A stretch of DNA of 64,000 nt, taken from positions 1 through 64,000 of the forward strand of contig MU603987.1 in the NCBI GenBank assembly GCA_025201845.1, given 5' to 3'. The DNA is from Martensiomyces pterosporus. Its lineage: Eukaryota; Kickxellomycota; Kickxellomycetes; Kickxellales; Kickxellaceae. Of the stretch, positions 36,101 to 46,099 are shown piece after piece. The notes under the pieces are model-generated. The model ran no database searches and was not told where the DNA came from. It saw only the letters and a list, made by a program, of their open reading frames with translations. Position 1 is the stretch's first letter, and each line of letters begins with the position of its first letter. Both the position numbers and the translations under genes were made by a program.

Positions 36101-37115
36101 CACGCCCCCTGTCACTTGCAACAAGCGAAGGGCGAGCAGCGGTTTGTGTTGAGCTAGCGCCAGAATTGCCCAGCGGTGGGTCGACCTTTGTAGCGGTCAC
36201 TGTTTGCGGCACACTGTTCCCTACCACCGACTGCTGGTGCGGAAGCGGGTTGCGCCTAAGCTTTAACGGCCTCCCAGGACCGGATGATTCAGTGCCAGGA
36301 GGACGAGCAGGGAGAGGCGCGGCAGATGGCGACGGCACAGGAACCTGTGCTGGGGAACCGAGAGGCCCTGTGGGTTGCCGCTGTTGCTGCATCGACGCAC
36401 CAGCCACTGGACTGTTTGTGCTGCTGCTACCACCGCCATCGGCACCCTGGTACTGAGCAGCACGGGCTGCGTGTACGTTTACAGGACTCCCACGAGCGCC
36501 ACTACCTCTTCCATCCATGGCTGACACCAGGGCCTCGCTATCTCTGGGCACTTTGCCAAACGTGCTGAGTCGAAAGTTCGGCGACAGCTTGCTTATTTGG
36601 GGCCTTTTCCCCCCCACTACCACGGCATCGCTACTCCGAGCAACGGCACTTTTGTCTCCATGGGGCCATGTAGCAACAGCAGCGGCAACAGCGGAGGCTG
36701 CGACGCCTTGAGGAGCTGTTGTGGCTGAGGCAGCGGCCACAGCTGTCGATGCCGTTGCCGCTGTCGTTGTCGTTGTCGTTGTCATCGCTGTGGCGGTTGG
36801 TGCTGCGCCTGTGACTGAAGGCACAAAGTTGCTACCGAAGCGAGCTCTTTGGGATGCGGTATTAGAATAATCGCCAGTGTATGTGTTACCGGTGACGCTG
36901 ACGTTGCTGCTGCTGCTGCTTTCGTTGCTGCTGTCTGTGCCAGAGACGTCCTGGCCAGTGCTGGGCCGGCTACTGTTGATATTAAACCGCATGTCTGTTA
37001 TTTGCACCGAGGTGTGCCCAGAATATGCGCTGTGCGGGGTAAACGCTGCGTCTCTGCTGTGTGAGCTGCCAATATTGGAGCTATTATCAGTATTGTTGCT
37101 GTATGCGGCTCTCAT
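30146..37115 (-). CDS. SAC7/BAG7-like Rho GTPase-activating protein, two exons
   Basis: I join exon 1 (37115-35111, ATG 37115) and exon 2 (34317-30146) into 2,058 residues. The RhoGAP domain (about 677-873) speeds GTP hydrolysis on Rho proteins. It begins with the SAC7-type FGIPLARA, has the arginine finger in GIFRVNGS (R727), and contains WTGYTLHDAATLLRRYL and LPEPVISIEYYDAFRDKL, closest in my memory to yeast Sac7/Bag7, which act on Rho1. Exon 1 encodes 668 residues of Ser/Asn/Gln-rich disordered sequence ending in a basic segment (MFGRLKEKMKYLKPRSRPHS). After the GAP domain come about 1,180 more disordered residues with poly-Gln and Ser runs and a basic LKNIFRIGHGH patch. The junction uses a perfect GTAAGT donor and a pyrimidine-rich TAG acceptor, and the phases fit (one base plus two). 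If the junction is wrong, exon 1 would be a separate disordered-protein gene. Confidence 0.82.
34318..35110 (-). other. Predicted 793-nt intron of the RhoGAP gene
   Basis: On the minus strand it starts GTAAGT (35110-35105) and ends in a T-rich run followed by TAG (34320-34318). A TTAATGAC-like branch site lies about 50 bases before the acceptor. It is much longer than the other short introns here (108-175 nt), so a small extra exon or alternative acceptor cannot be excluded. No other gene is recognisable in it. Confidence 0.7.
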
Positions 37116-38477
37116 GTATGCGTGTGTGAATTAGACCGAAGCCAGGCGTGCGAATGGGAGACTGCTATCAGACTTTTTGCGTTTGCGAGCAAGGTACCGA
37201 ATGGAGTGTATGCGTGGAGAAAGGCAAACAAGAGGAAGGGAAGGGGAGAAGGGAGCAAAGCAGGCAAATGACAATGGCAATATCAGTTGGAATAATTAGA
37301 ACTTTGCCAGCATCTGACCAGCATGCAATTCACGGAAGGCAGTTAGAGTAAACAAAAGCAGCTCAGTGTAGGACAGTACGAGGAAAGGGCTGTTGTGGCT
37401 ACAACCGCTGCTGCTTTGGCTGTTGTTATTGAGTTGGCTGGTTGGCTGGTTCCTCAGGCGTTGCGTGTAGATTCAGCCAAGTGCTAAACAAAAAAAAAAA
37501 GGCTACAGGGGAGAAGCGGAGAGTAGCGCGAATAATAAATCAAACAGCAGAAAGGGGCCTATATCCAGAAACGCTTCAGGAGCGGGGAGGGGAAAGAAGA
37601 GGGGGGAGCCCATGAAGAGCAGATCGTACCTGAGCAAAGCCCTGCTGGTCCTCCCGTGCCCTACGTGCACCAGACACCCAGAGCATCTATTTCTGTAAAT
37701 AAAACACCCCATTCCACAGCCTGCCAGTGCTGCCTGTCCGCCATGCCTCGTTTAAGCGACACGGACAGCGCTGTGCCATTTGCTGTGCTCGAACATTTTG
37801 CGTCGATTAATGGCCACCGACCACAATGCGCTGTAGATTTTACACAACAATGTCCTGTGCGAAGCGGAGGCAAAGCGCACTAATGAGTTGGATAATTCGC
37901 CCACGTCACATGAGGCTCCTTCATGCCCACCGCACATACACATACATTCCTCTCTGCCAGCAAGCCAGCAGCGGCAGCAAAAAAGTACATGGCATCGTTT
38001 CCCGGCCACTCAGCCAAAACAGAGAGAACGGCGTCACTCGGCAAGAACGCGCATGCACGGGCTTGCATGCAACGAAAACACGCCCTGTCCGTCTATTTGT
38101 GTCTACCGCAGGCAAAGACTGGCTGTCCTGGCTACGGCCAGACACAGCATGCCGCTCCAACTCACAAACGCCTGCTCCTGTTTACTCTTGTCCAAAATAG
38201 AAGCGCCCGTATGCGCCATGCCAGTGTAAAAATAGACGCGCCCTATTGCAAGAGCTTCTGAATGCGTTTCTACAAGTGCCTGCCCTGCCTTTTTCGAACT
38301 ATCCAATAGAACGGTATCAGAAACGAGCCATAGCGCAAGTGCGCTAAACAGGAAACCCGCTTGCATGCGAAGTGGACAGCCAACCAGTGCACATAGTGGA
38401 GGCTGGCTTCATACAAGCATCGCTATTTATAGTGACATCGCTTGACGAAAAGGGAAACAAAGCCATTTTGGACGCAG
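37116..38477 (-). promoter_or_regulatory. RhoGAP upstream region and 3' flank of the C1-Pex24p gene
   Basis: About 1.36 kb without a recognisable gene. On the minus strand a CT-rich tract lies at about 37235-37262, 120-145 bases before the RhoGAP ATG, a plausible start-site tract. A TATAAATA lies at 38424-38431 on the minus strand, about 1.3 kb upstream of the ATG and only about 50 bases past the neighbouring stop. If used, it implies a long or spliced leader. Confidence 0.45.
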
Positions 38478-40793
38478 TTAAATGGCAGGGGCCGTAGCAG
38501 CTGGCTCATCCACTCCGCTCGCAACAGGCTGCATCCGCCTGATCCACCTGCGCCGACGCGTGTATAAAGCAACCGCCGATGCCGAGGCCGCTGGGTGCTT
38601 CCAAAAGTTGTCCGAGTACACCCACCCGTCCTCATCTGTGCAAACAGGGAGCGCCCACCGCCTGTCCATCTCCCACCCCTCGCCCTCATCCATCCATTCG
38701 TAGCCCTCCTCGGGCATAAAGTCGCTCACCGAAGCAAACCTCTGCTTGCCTGACTCGTCGCTCCACTTGGCCCGCTCGTTGCTGCCGAGTCGCGGTATCC
38801 ACCCAAATCCAAGCCACCACCGCTGGTTCTCAAACACGCTAACAGTGCGCGGCCTCCTCACCAGCGTCAGGACACTCGATCCAGCGCTGCTGGCAAGCGA
38901 CAGCAGTGGAGGCGTCGTGTATCCGCTCCTTGCGCCTACCATACGCCTCCTGCTGTTGCCCTCAAACCCGCCAGCACCGCTGCCGCTGCCCGCTCTCCCA
39001 GCAGAGCCATCGTCCTCGTCATCGCCATCGCCATCGCCATCGCCATCGCCATCGCTGCCTTGTGCAAGTAGCGTAGGAGACACAAACGGCGTGCCAATGC
39101 CAGTGCCGCTACTACCACTCGCCAGGTACCGCGCAAATACTCGGCCAGCAATCGGCATTCTGGCAACGGACCGCCTGGCTCTCAGCCACTTGAGCATGAT
39201 GCGCTCGTGAAGATATAGCGTAAACTCGACGCCGTACACCTTAACAAACGCACGCACATGTGGAGACATGGCCAGCAGCCCAAGGTTACCTCCAGCGAGA
39301 AACAGCAAGTACCAGGGGACCCAATATACCGTAAACAGCACAGCCATTTGCGCGCACACGCTCACCAGCAGAATCCGGCGTGCCTCCTGAGGATGCGACC
39401 AATCGACCATGTAGTTATGCGCTGCCACCCAGTCATACACGCCAACAAATGCACCGGTGAGGTTTTGTGTTGTGTGGACGTTTTCTGTGTATTTGGCGCT
39501 GCCAAACGACGCCACGCCCAAGATCGACGCAAAATCAGTCTTGCCACTGCCACTGCCGCTGCCGCTGCCACCAGACCCACGGCTGCTGTTGCTCTTTCTG
39601 CCATCAGTGTTGGACCGGCGCCTTGTGCGTTTGCCAGATGAATCGGGTGTGTCATGCGCTCGAACTAGCCTCTTGCTCTTTTGCTTTGCCGCATCCGCCT
39701 GCTTGGTCTGCTGAGCGACCACAAGATGGCGGCCACCAACGCCCGCCGACCTCTTTTCGGCACTTGACACACCATCCGATGCCGCCGAGGCATTGCCTCC
39801 AGCTCCAGCTGCAGACGCATCTGCCGCCACACCGAGCAATGGGATATCTGGGTTTTTGATAGAGGAATCCAACCGTGAAGGCTCTGCCGGCGCATTGGTG
39901 AGCGAGGGGTACGGGTCACTCGCTTGGCGCCGCTTTCGATCTCGCAGCCGGCTGTTCCTCTGCACGCTAGCAATGGGTGCTGTAGCGGTTGATACCGATG
40001 AAGCACCGCTCAATGGCCGAATCGAGAACAGGCTAGAGCGAAGTGACCCAAACTGCAGTGCCGATGCCTGTCGGCTGCTAGCCCCTGGCGAGCTGCCTCT
40101 GCTGCTACTGCTTGCATCGTCACTGTCATCGTCGACGATGGTATACGCGTACCCGCTGTTGAAGTAGTTGAATACGATGTATGCTATCAGCAGCGCAAGC
40201 GGCGTGGCCAGCAGCAAGTTAGGCCTGAGGCAATACATCGAGTACACGCACATGGCAGCAACCGAGTTACGCGGGCGCTTCCACAGGAAAACATTGCGGA
40301 TGCCGCGCTCAACAACGCCAACTGGCGCCAGCTTCGCCGTGAACTGCATGAAATTTGCTGGCAGCGTTTGGAACAGAGACAGTGGCTGCTCGGCCTGTGT
40401 CGAAACCAAGGCATTGATCTTTGCTTCCTCTGCTACCTGCTCCCAGAACGTAGCGTCCAGCTGCCGCATATACTCGCCCCCGCTGTCGTCAATAGCTACC
40501 TGTGAGCTGTTGTGTGTGACAGTCATCGACTCGGATGACGATGCTGCTGCTGCTGCTGCTGCTGCTGCGGATGGCGGTGTCTGAGTGCCATTGCTCTTGA
40601 GGAGGATGGCCAGACCGCGGTCGCCTGTGCACTTTGTTGCTATCTTCACTGCGCACCTCTTGTGCACGGCCATGTGGCATTTCTTGCACTGTGCTCCTTG
40701 CTTGGCCAGCCCCCAGAGAAACCCTCCGCAACAGTCGCAGTATGTCGGTGACGAAAACGTTGCTGTGTGAAAGTCGTGCATTTCTCGCAGCAT
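38478..40793 (-). CDS. Pex24p/dysferlin-domain peroxisomal membrane protein with N-terminal C1 zinc finger
   Basis: 771 residues from ATG 40793. It opens with a complete C1 domain: H6 and the spacing H-X12-C-X2-C-X13-C-X2-C-X4-H-X2-C-X7-C ending near residue 55. Then comes a Pex24p-type region with a helical segment (SLFQTLPANFMQFTAKLAPV) and a membrane stretch (NLLLATPLALLIAYIVFNYF, about residue 200). Long Ser-rich and basic linkers follow, then a second hydrophobic region (about 475-510), and finally a DysF module (about 650-745) with FENQRWWLGFGWIPRL and an EDGWVYSDNFW motif. Yeast Pex28-32 share the Pex24p and DysF parts and shape ER subdomains for peroxisome birth. A (GCCATC)n repeat encodes an Asp-Gly run. 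The start is uncertain: ATG 40781 has the best context, ATG 40901 would add a hydrophobic N-terminus, and an upstream exon is possible. Confidence 0.78.
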   Translation of the reverse strand: MLREMHDFHTATFSSPTYCDCCGGFLWGLAKQGAQCKKCHMAVHKRCAVKIATKCTGDRGLAILLKSNGTQTPPSAAAAAAAAASSSESMTVTHNSSQVAIDDSGGEYMRQLDATFWEQVAEEAKINALVSTQAEQPLSLFQTLPANFMQFTAKLAPVGVVERGIRNVFLWKRPRNSVAAMCVYSMYCLRPNLLLATPLALLIAYIVFNYFNSGYAYTIVDDDSDDASSSSRGSSPGASSRQASALQFGSLRSSLFSIRPLSGASSVSTATAPIASVQRNSRLRDRKRRQASDPYPSLTNAPAEPSRLDSSIKNPDIPLLGVAADASAAGAGGNASAASDGVSSAEKRSAGVGGRHLVVAQQTKQADAAKQKSKRLVRAHDTPDSSGKRTRRRSNTDGRKSNSSRGSGGSGSGSGSGKTDFASILGVASFGSAKYTENVHTTQNLTGAFVGVYDWVAAHNYMVDWSHPQEARRILLVSVCAQMAVLFTVYWVPWYLLFLAGGNLGLLAMSPHVRAFVKVYGVEFTLYLHERIMLKWLRARRSVARMPIAGRVFARYLASGSSGTGIGTPFVSPTLLAQGSDGDGDGDGDGDDEDDGSAGRAGSGSGAGGFEGNSRRRMVGARSGYTTPPLLSLASSAGSSVLTLVRRPRTVSVFENQRWWLGFGWIPRLGSNERAKWSDESGKQRFASVSDFMPEEGYEWMDEGEGWEMDRRWALPVCTDEDGWVYSDNFWKHPAASASAVALYTRRRRWIRRMQPVASGVDEPAATAPAI

Positions 40794-41418
40794 TAATATA
40801 ATTACAGGCGCAAAAATGGAGCAAGGAGAGAAACACCCCGCTGTATAGAAGAGCAGGAAAAGCAAGAACAAGGCGTGGCTCCTGACGCACACATGCCACA
40901 TCCATGCTGGATCTATATGCACAAGACGCGGTGGCGTGCGCCTCTGGTAGCATTCAGCCAGCCAGCCAAGCACTGCTCGTCATATTCGGACACCTTGCAT
41001 CGCCCAGGCCAGCATGTGGCGGCCAAGCGAGACTCGGCTCACTGGCTCAGCTGCGCCTTTGCTGGCTCGCTGATTTGATGTGAAATTTTTTCTGCTGTGT
41101 GAGCTAAAGCGGGGGCGAAGCGCGTGCTCTGCAGCAGAGGGGCAAGCCAGAGCCAGGCTGAGGAATCCAAGAGAAGGCTGCAATTCGTCTGCGAAAGAAG
41201 GACTCATCTAAAAGGCCGATTCAAAGCAGGCACCGCAGCGCCGCCAAGTTCTCTTTTATTCCTCTCTCCCGAACCACTCTTTCCATTTGTTTCAGGCGTT
41301 TCAAAGCGAGCCTCATTTTTCCGCTTTACAGCTGTTCCAGGTCTGCAGTTGACGCAAGGAACATACATTTTTCACTCTAAGAGGAGGAGACCAGCCAGAA
41401 AAAGAAAAACAGCTAATC
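40794..41418. promoter_or_regulatory. Divergent promoter between the C1-Pex24p gene and eIF2-alpha gene
   Basis: About 625 bases between the two start codons. A CT-rich stretch at about 41249-41300 on the plus strand fits a transcription start region for eIF2-alpha. No clear TATA box was identified. Confidence 0.5.
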
Positions 41419-42336
41419 ATGTCGACGTGCCGTTTTTACGAAGCCGAGTTCCCGGAGCCCGAAGATGTTGTGATGGTCAAGGTCACTGGCATTGGAGAAA
41501 TGGGAGCCTATGCGCAATTGGAGGAGTACGGCAACATTGAGGGCATGATTCTTCTGTCGGAGCTCTCGCGCCGCCGTATTCGCTCGGTGCAAAAGCTCGT
41601 TCGCGTCGGCAAGCGCGAGGCCGTCGTTGTTTTGCGTGTGGATAAGGAGAAGGGATACATTGATCTGTCCAAGCGCCAGGCGGCCCCCGAGGACGCACAG
41701 AAGTGCGAGGAGAAGTACCAAAAGTCCAAGGCCGTGCATTCAATCATCAACCACGTTGCTAAGAAACTCGGCCAGGATATCGAGGACCTGTATACTCAGT
41801 TCGGATGGCCTCTGTACAAGAAGTACGGCCATGCCTACGACGCCTTCAAGCTGGCCATTGCCAACCCCGAGGCCATCTTTGACGAGTTTGGCTTGGGCAA
41901 GGAGGTTCTGGATGAGCTCATGGTCAACATCCGCCGCCGTCTCACCCCCCAGCCCGTCAAGATCCGTGCCGATATCGAGGTGAGCTGCTTCGGATACCAG
42001 GGCGTTGAGGCCATCCGCAAGGCCCTGAAGGCTGCCGAGGCCCTGTCAAAGGACGACGCCCAAATCAAGATCCGTCTGATCACGCCGCCCATGTACGTCA
42101 TGTCGACAAACTCCATCAACAAGGCTGCTGACATCGAGCTGCTGGAGAAGGCCATCGCAGAGGCCGACAGAGTCATCAAGGAGGAGGGCGGCGAGCTCGT
42201 TGTTCGCATGAAGCCCAAGGCCGTCTCGGAGCACGAGGAGAAGGAGCTTGAAGAGTTTATGGCCCGCGCTGAGCGCGAGAACGCTGAGGTGTCTGGTGAC
42301 GACTACACCTCGGACATGGATGAGATGAACGAGTAA
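41419..42336 (+). CDS. SUI2: Translation initiation factor eIF2 alpha subunit
   Basis: 305 residues without introns, equal to yeast Sui2 (304). It is the regulatory subunit of the eIF2 complex that delivers initiator Met-tRNA to the 40S subunit. The N-terminal S1-type OB fold contains EDVVMVKVTGIGEMGAY, and the stress-kinase target loop reads GMILLSELSRRRIRS. The phosphorylated serine (Ser51 of other eukaryotes) is Ser50 here counting the initiator Met, so the Gcn2-type control site is intact. The helical middle (KSKAVHSIINHVAKKL, YGHAYDAFKLAI) and the C-terminal alpha-beta domain (DIEVSCFGYQGVEAIRKAL) follow, with an acidic tail (DDYTSDMDEMNE). Codon use looks more biased than in neighbouring genes, as expected for a highly expressed factor. 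Confidence 0.98.
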   Translation: MSTCRFYEAEFPEPEDVVMVKVTGIGEMGAYAQLEEYGNIEGMILLSELSRRRIRSVQKLVRVGKREAVVVLRVDKEKGYIDLSKRQAAPEDAQKCEEKYQKSKAVHSIINHVAKKLGQDIEDLYTQFGWPLYKKYGHAYDAFKLAIANPEAIFDEFGLGKEVLDELMVNIRRRLTPQPVKIRADIEVSCFGYQGVEAIRKALKAAEALSKDDAQIKIRLITPPMYVMSTNSINKAADIELLEKAIAEADRVIKEEGGELVVRMKPKAVSEHEEKELEEFMARAERENAEVSGDDYTSDMDEMNE

Positions 42337-42802
42337 AACGCAAATGCAGTCTCTTTCTTTCTTTGGCATGCCTTTGCTGCTGTTTTGCACCTAATACCTC
42401 CTTCTTTCGGAACGGCCGGCTAGGGAAAAGAGCGCAGCTGCTGTGCCTGGGGAGGACTGACATGCAAGCCCTGTTTCCTTTAGAGCCGCCATGAAAACAA
42501 AATACTCTACAGCATCAATCGCAGCCACTTATGCACAGGCAACGCATAGGCATGTAGCATTCAATAGTGTTTTTCTTTTGAGCCGATGAGGTGACATGTA
42601 ATAGGTAATTTTATGCAAGAACTATACGGACATGGACACATAGCAATGCCTTGTTAGAGAAAAAGAAAAGGAGCGGCTAGTGGCGATGAACATGGCTGCT
42701 GCTGTTGCTGTGGACAATAGTAGCTGGACTGCAGAACACGCTGGCCGAGGAAAGCAGGCTGCGCTGGCGCTGGCACACAGCCACAGCTCTTGCCTGCTGC
42801 GT
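42337..42802. terminator. Convergent 3' region of eIF2-alpha and GCLM genes
   Basis: 466 bases between two stop codons. AT-rich stretches at about 42490-42640 probably contain both 3' ends, but no textbook AATAAA was identified. No gene was seen. Confidence 0.4.
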
Positions 42803-44248
42803 CTACTGAGGGGCATATGCATTGTGAGATATGCGATTGGGGTCTAATACACAGTCCGAGCTTGCCATGACAATGTACCCGCGGTTGGCCACCAGCCCAC
42901 GGTTCTTCAGCGACACACTATAGTTCGCCACCCAGCGGGGCCTCATCACGTCGACCTTGTACCCCTGGGGGGGCACCTCGGTTGTTGGGAAGCGCTCGTT
43001 GATCTTGAAGTCGGCTGCCAGGGTCTGGAAGGTGCGGTCAGTCAGGATCTCGAGGCTGTCGGTGTGTGTGCGTATTGAAATGCTGTTTTCCTTGGCGTAT
43101 GCGTGTAGCCTTTCGTCCAAAATGGCGGCGGTCGGGTCGCTGCTGACCTTCACCTGCAGCATATCGGGCTTTAGCTGCGAGGCCTCAACCAGCTGCTGCA
43201 GCTGCGGTAGCGTAAAGTCGCACAGACCCAGCTTTCCTATTTCGCCAGAGGCTCTGAGCTTGTTCAAATTGCGCCAAACCTTCAGGTACCGTGTGATGTC
43301 GATGGCTTCGGCGTTTGGCTGGCTCCCTTCGTTGCTGTCGTCATTAGAGCCACTGCCAACGCTGCTGCCATCGTCGTTTGCATCGTCTGCGTTCTGGCTG
43401 TTGCTGCGTCCCGATGCCGTGCCGCCCGTTCCATTTACACTACTGCTCCTCGCACTAGACACGCGGCCACGGCTGCTGAAACTGCCGCTGTCCAAGTCAA
43501 CGATATCGTCCAGAGTATATGGGTCGCTCGTATGCAGCGGCATGCGCACTGTGGAACCCGATGGCAGGCGATCGGGATGGAGGGACGAGTTGTCCGGCGA
43601 TGAAATGTCGACAAAGGAGACAAAGAACTCGTCGATCTTGACAGCTCCCAGCTGCTTTTGCACGCAAGCCAGGGCTTGCCGGACATACAGCGGCGATGGC
43701 CGGTTGCTTGTGTCTGTGGCAGCAGGGAGGAAGAATAGCTTGACTACAAAGGAAGAAAAAAAAAAAAAGACAAGAGACATGCATATGAGCAAAATGGGGT
43801 ATGTTGCACAGCATGGGGCTACAAGTCGAAAAAGGAGGATTAGGCTCATACCTGATACCTCAAAGTTTGTAATCCCCTTTACGCGGATATTGTTGCGAGG
43901 GTTGTAAGGGTCAAGAATCTCCATTACGTTCAGCTCTGGGTCGAACCGCAACGACGTCGAAATTACAAGCGCTGTATTCAATGTGTCTGCCAGCGAGTGG
44001 GCGAGCTACACGCGCAGTGGACCAGGGTGGGTAGACATACATAGGACTCGCTGCTGTTAGTAACAAAGCACGGGGGTCGTAGCGGCGGAGGTAGACACTA
44101 GTCGCGGCGGGTACTTTACGTCTTTGGCTGTTTCCCCGGTAGCGTTTATGCGAACGGCGCTTGTGGTCATCAAGTTGTTGGTGTACACCACGACTTTGCG
44201 CGGTGTCGTAGGCACCTTCTCGGTGAGGTCCTGCCGCCTGCGTGTCAT
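42803..44248 (-). CDS. GCLM: Glutamate-cysteine ligase modifier subunit
   Basis: Three exons, 44248-44120, 44005-43852 and 43743-42803, give 407 residues. The modifier subunit has an aldo-keto-reductase-like fold and tunes the catalytic subunit (GSH1/GCLC) in the first step of glutathione synthesis. Matches to animal GCLM are VYTNNLM near the N-terminus, FEVSVKLFFLP spanning the second intron, FTLPQLQQLVEASQLKPDMLQVKVSS, and the C-terminal WVANYSVSLKNRGLVANRGYIVMA. Intron 1 (44006-44119, 114 nt) has a GTAAAG donor and TAG acceptor in phase 0. Intron 2 (43744-43851, 108 nt) has a GTATGA donor and a long T tract before TAG in phase 1. Both restore the conserved sequence. A Ser/Asn/Asp-rich insert (about 190-245) enlarges it over the 274-residue human protein. 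The first exon is the least certain. Confidence 0.88.
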
Positions 44249-46099
44249 TTGTGGACTCTATGCGCCGATGGTTTATCGGTAAAGGCGGAGCGTATTCAGA
44301 GATAGCACAGAGGTTTCGCGCAAAATTCAAACACTTTTCTTTCGCTAGTATGCAAATGCAGCACACGAGAAGAGCACCCACGCAGACAGAGAGGGAGAGA
44401 ATAAAAGGCAGCAGAAGCAGCAACAGTACAGAGGGCTGGCAGAAGAAGAGCAGAGAGTAGAGTCCGAATGCTAGCCAGTAAGGGCAGAAAAACGACTGAA
44501 GGCAAGCAGGGAATAGGATGGGCAAAAGGCGCTTGTGCAGGCGGAGCAGAGTGGATTAGGAGGGTGCAAATAATTGTCTGCGAGGCAAGAGTAGAGAAGC
44601 AAAAGCCAGCGGCGGCGATATGGCTTGGGCTGTGTCATGCCATGCGCTCGCTGTGGCCCAGTGGAACCCAGCAAGGCAGCAAGCCCAATCCCAGCGCTCG
44701 TGCCCCTCCCTACAATGCTCGGCAACGTCACTTGGGATTCACCAGCATCAGCAGCAGGCGCCCTCTCCTGTTTTTCTGAAGGCGAAGCAGAAGGATTGAC
44801 CACCTTGGCCTGGCGGCGAGGCAGCCTTACGCGCCCGCCTGTTTGTGCATAAATAGTCAGCGTATTCCTGCTGCCGGCGCTGCTCCAACGCCGACACCCA
44901 ATCACCTACTCCACTTGTGCTGAGCCCCACGCCATCCCAACTCCGCCGCCGCCTCCGCCGCAATATAGAGGGGCTGCTGCAGCCCTCTACATACTGGCGT
45001 TGCTGCAGATCTCGAAGGAAAAAGCGCCAATACAAACAGCAGGGTATATGACATGGGGCGGCACCATCATATGGATCCTGCTCAGTGCCATTGGAAAACA
45101 ACAAAACAAAGCAAAACAACAACACGCTCGAGGGTTCTAGATTCAGCCCTGGGTGATATTGGCCAATTGTACATGCCGCTCCCAACAAAATCTCTGTGCC
45201 GTCATGACACTGAAGCAGCAGTAGCCTCGGACGAACAATCGGATCAGCGTGTGCGGGTTTTTCTTCCCTAGCACTTGTCTGCTACCGCTGCAGCCGACCA
45301 GCAGCACCTACATGCAAGCCCCACGCTCGACAGATTCTGTCTTCTTGCTCCCTTGCGTAGGGGAGGCGACGCAGTGCTTGCAAGGACATAGCTACAAGTA
45401 TGGCCTCCTCACACCCACACGTACTGAAGCGCCGCTCTGCCTTCTTGCAGCATGCATACGCGCAAACCCATGCCTGTGCACGATGGCGCAAACGCAGCGA
45501 CAGCAGGGGGCGGCAGCGTACTGGGAGAGGAGGCAAAGGCAGCACTGGTACGCACTTAACCAATACAGCTGCATGCATATATGTCTATTGTGGCATGTGC
45601 GCTCCCAGTGCATATATTAATATCGCTATTGATCCAGTGCCTGCTCTGGCTGCCACTGCCTGTATGGAGGCGGGGAGATCTCGTAATAAATCAAAGCCAG
45701 CACCCGCCGCTGCAGCATGGCCTTTCCTATATCAAGGCAGCAGCGCTGTAAAGCACCTCTGTATGCAAGTGTGCGTGTATTGCTAGTGTGTTTTCCTTGT
45801 TTTGTGACTGCATGGATTTCAGCCCCAAAAAAAAGACAAAAGGGAGCTGGTGAAACAGAGTAAGAGGCATACGTTTGTGGTAGGAGTATAAAAGCAAGGA
45901 AGGCAGTAAGGGAAGAAGTGTGTGGGATGGTTGTGAGCAGAGGAAGGTGGGTGAGTTGGTGAGTAGGCAGGCGGGGAGACAGGCGAGTGGGTTGGTGGAG
46001 CTAAGCACGGGGGAGAAAATGAGGCAGCATCCACCACCGATACGCGTGCTTGTTGAGGGCAGCGAGAGCAAGAAGCGGCTAGGACCAACCTTTTCCTAT
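44249..46099. other. GCLM promoter and G-alpha 3' flank; no gene seen
   Basis: About 1.85 kb. On the minus strand a CT-rich tract at about 44385-44462 lies 140-210 bases before the GCLM ATG, a plausible transcription start tract. The right end (about 45820-46099) is the presumed G-alpha 3' region. Short ORFs in between are Cys/His-rich chance frames without family resemblance. Confidence 0.5.

Noticed and set aside
35070..37115. Independent 681-residue serine-rich protein gene
   Set aside because: A consensus donor near its end, with phase matching the RhoGAP acceptor, favours it being exon 1 of the RhoGAP gene.
45249..45786. Overlapping Cys-rich ORFs between GCLM and G-alpha
   Set aside because: Frames change often, with no conserved cysteine spacing; regarded as chance.
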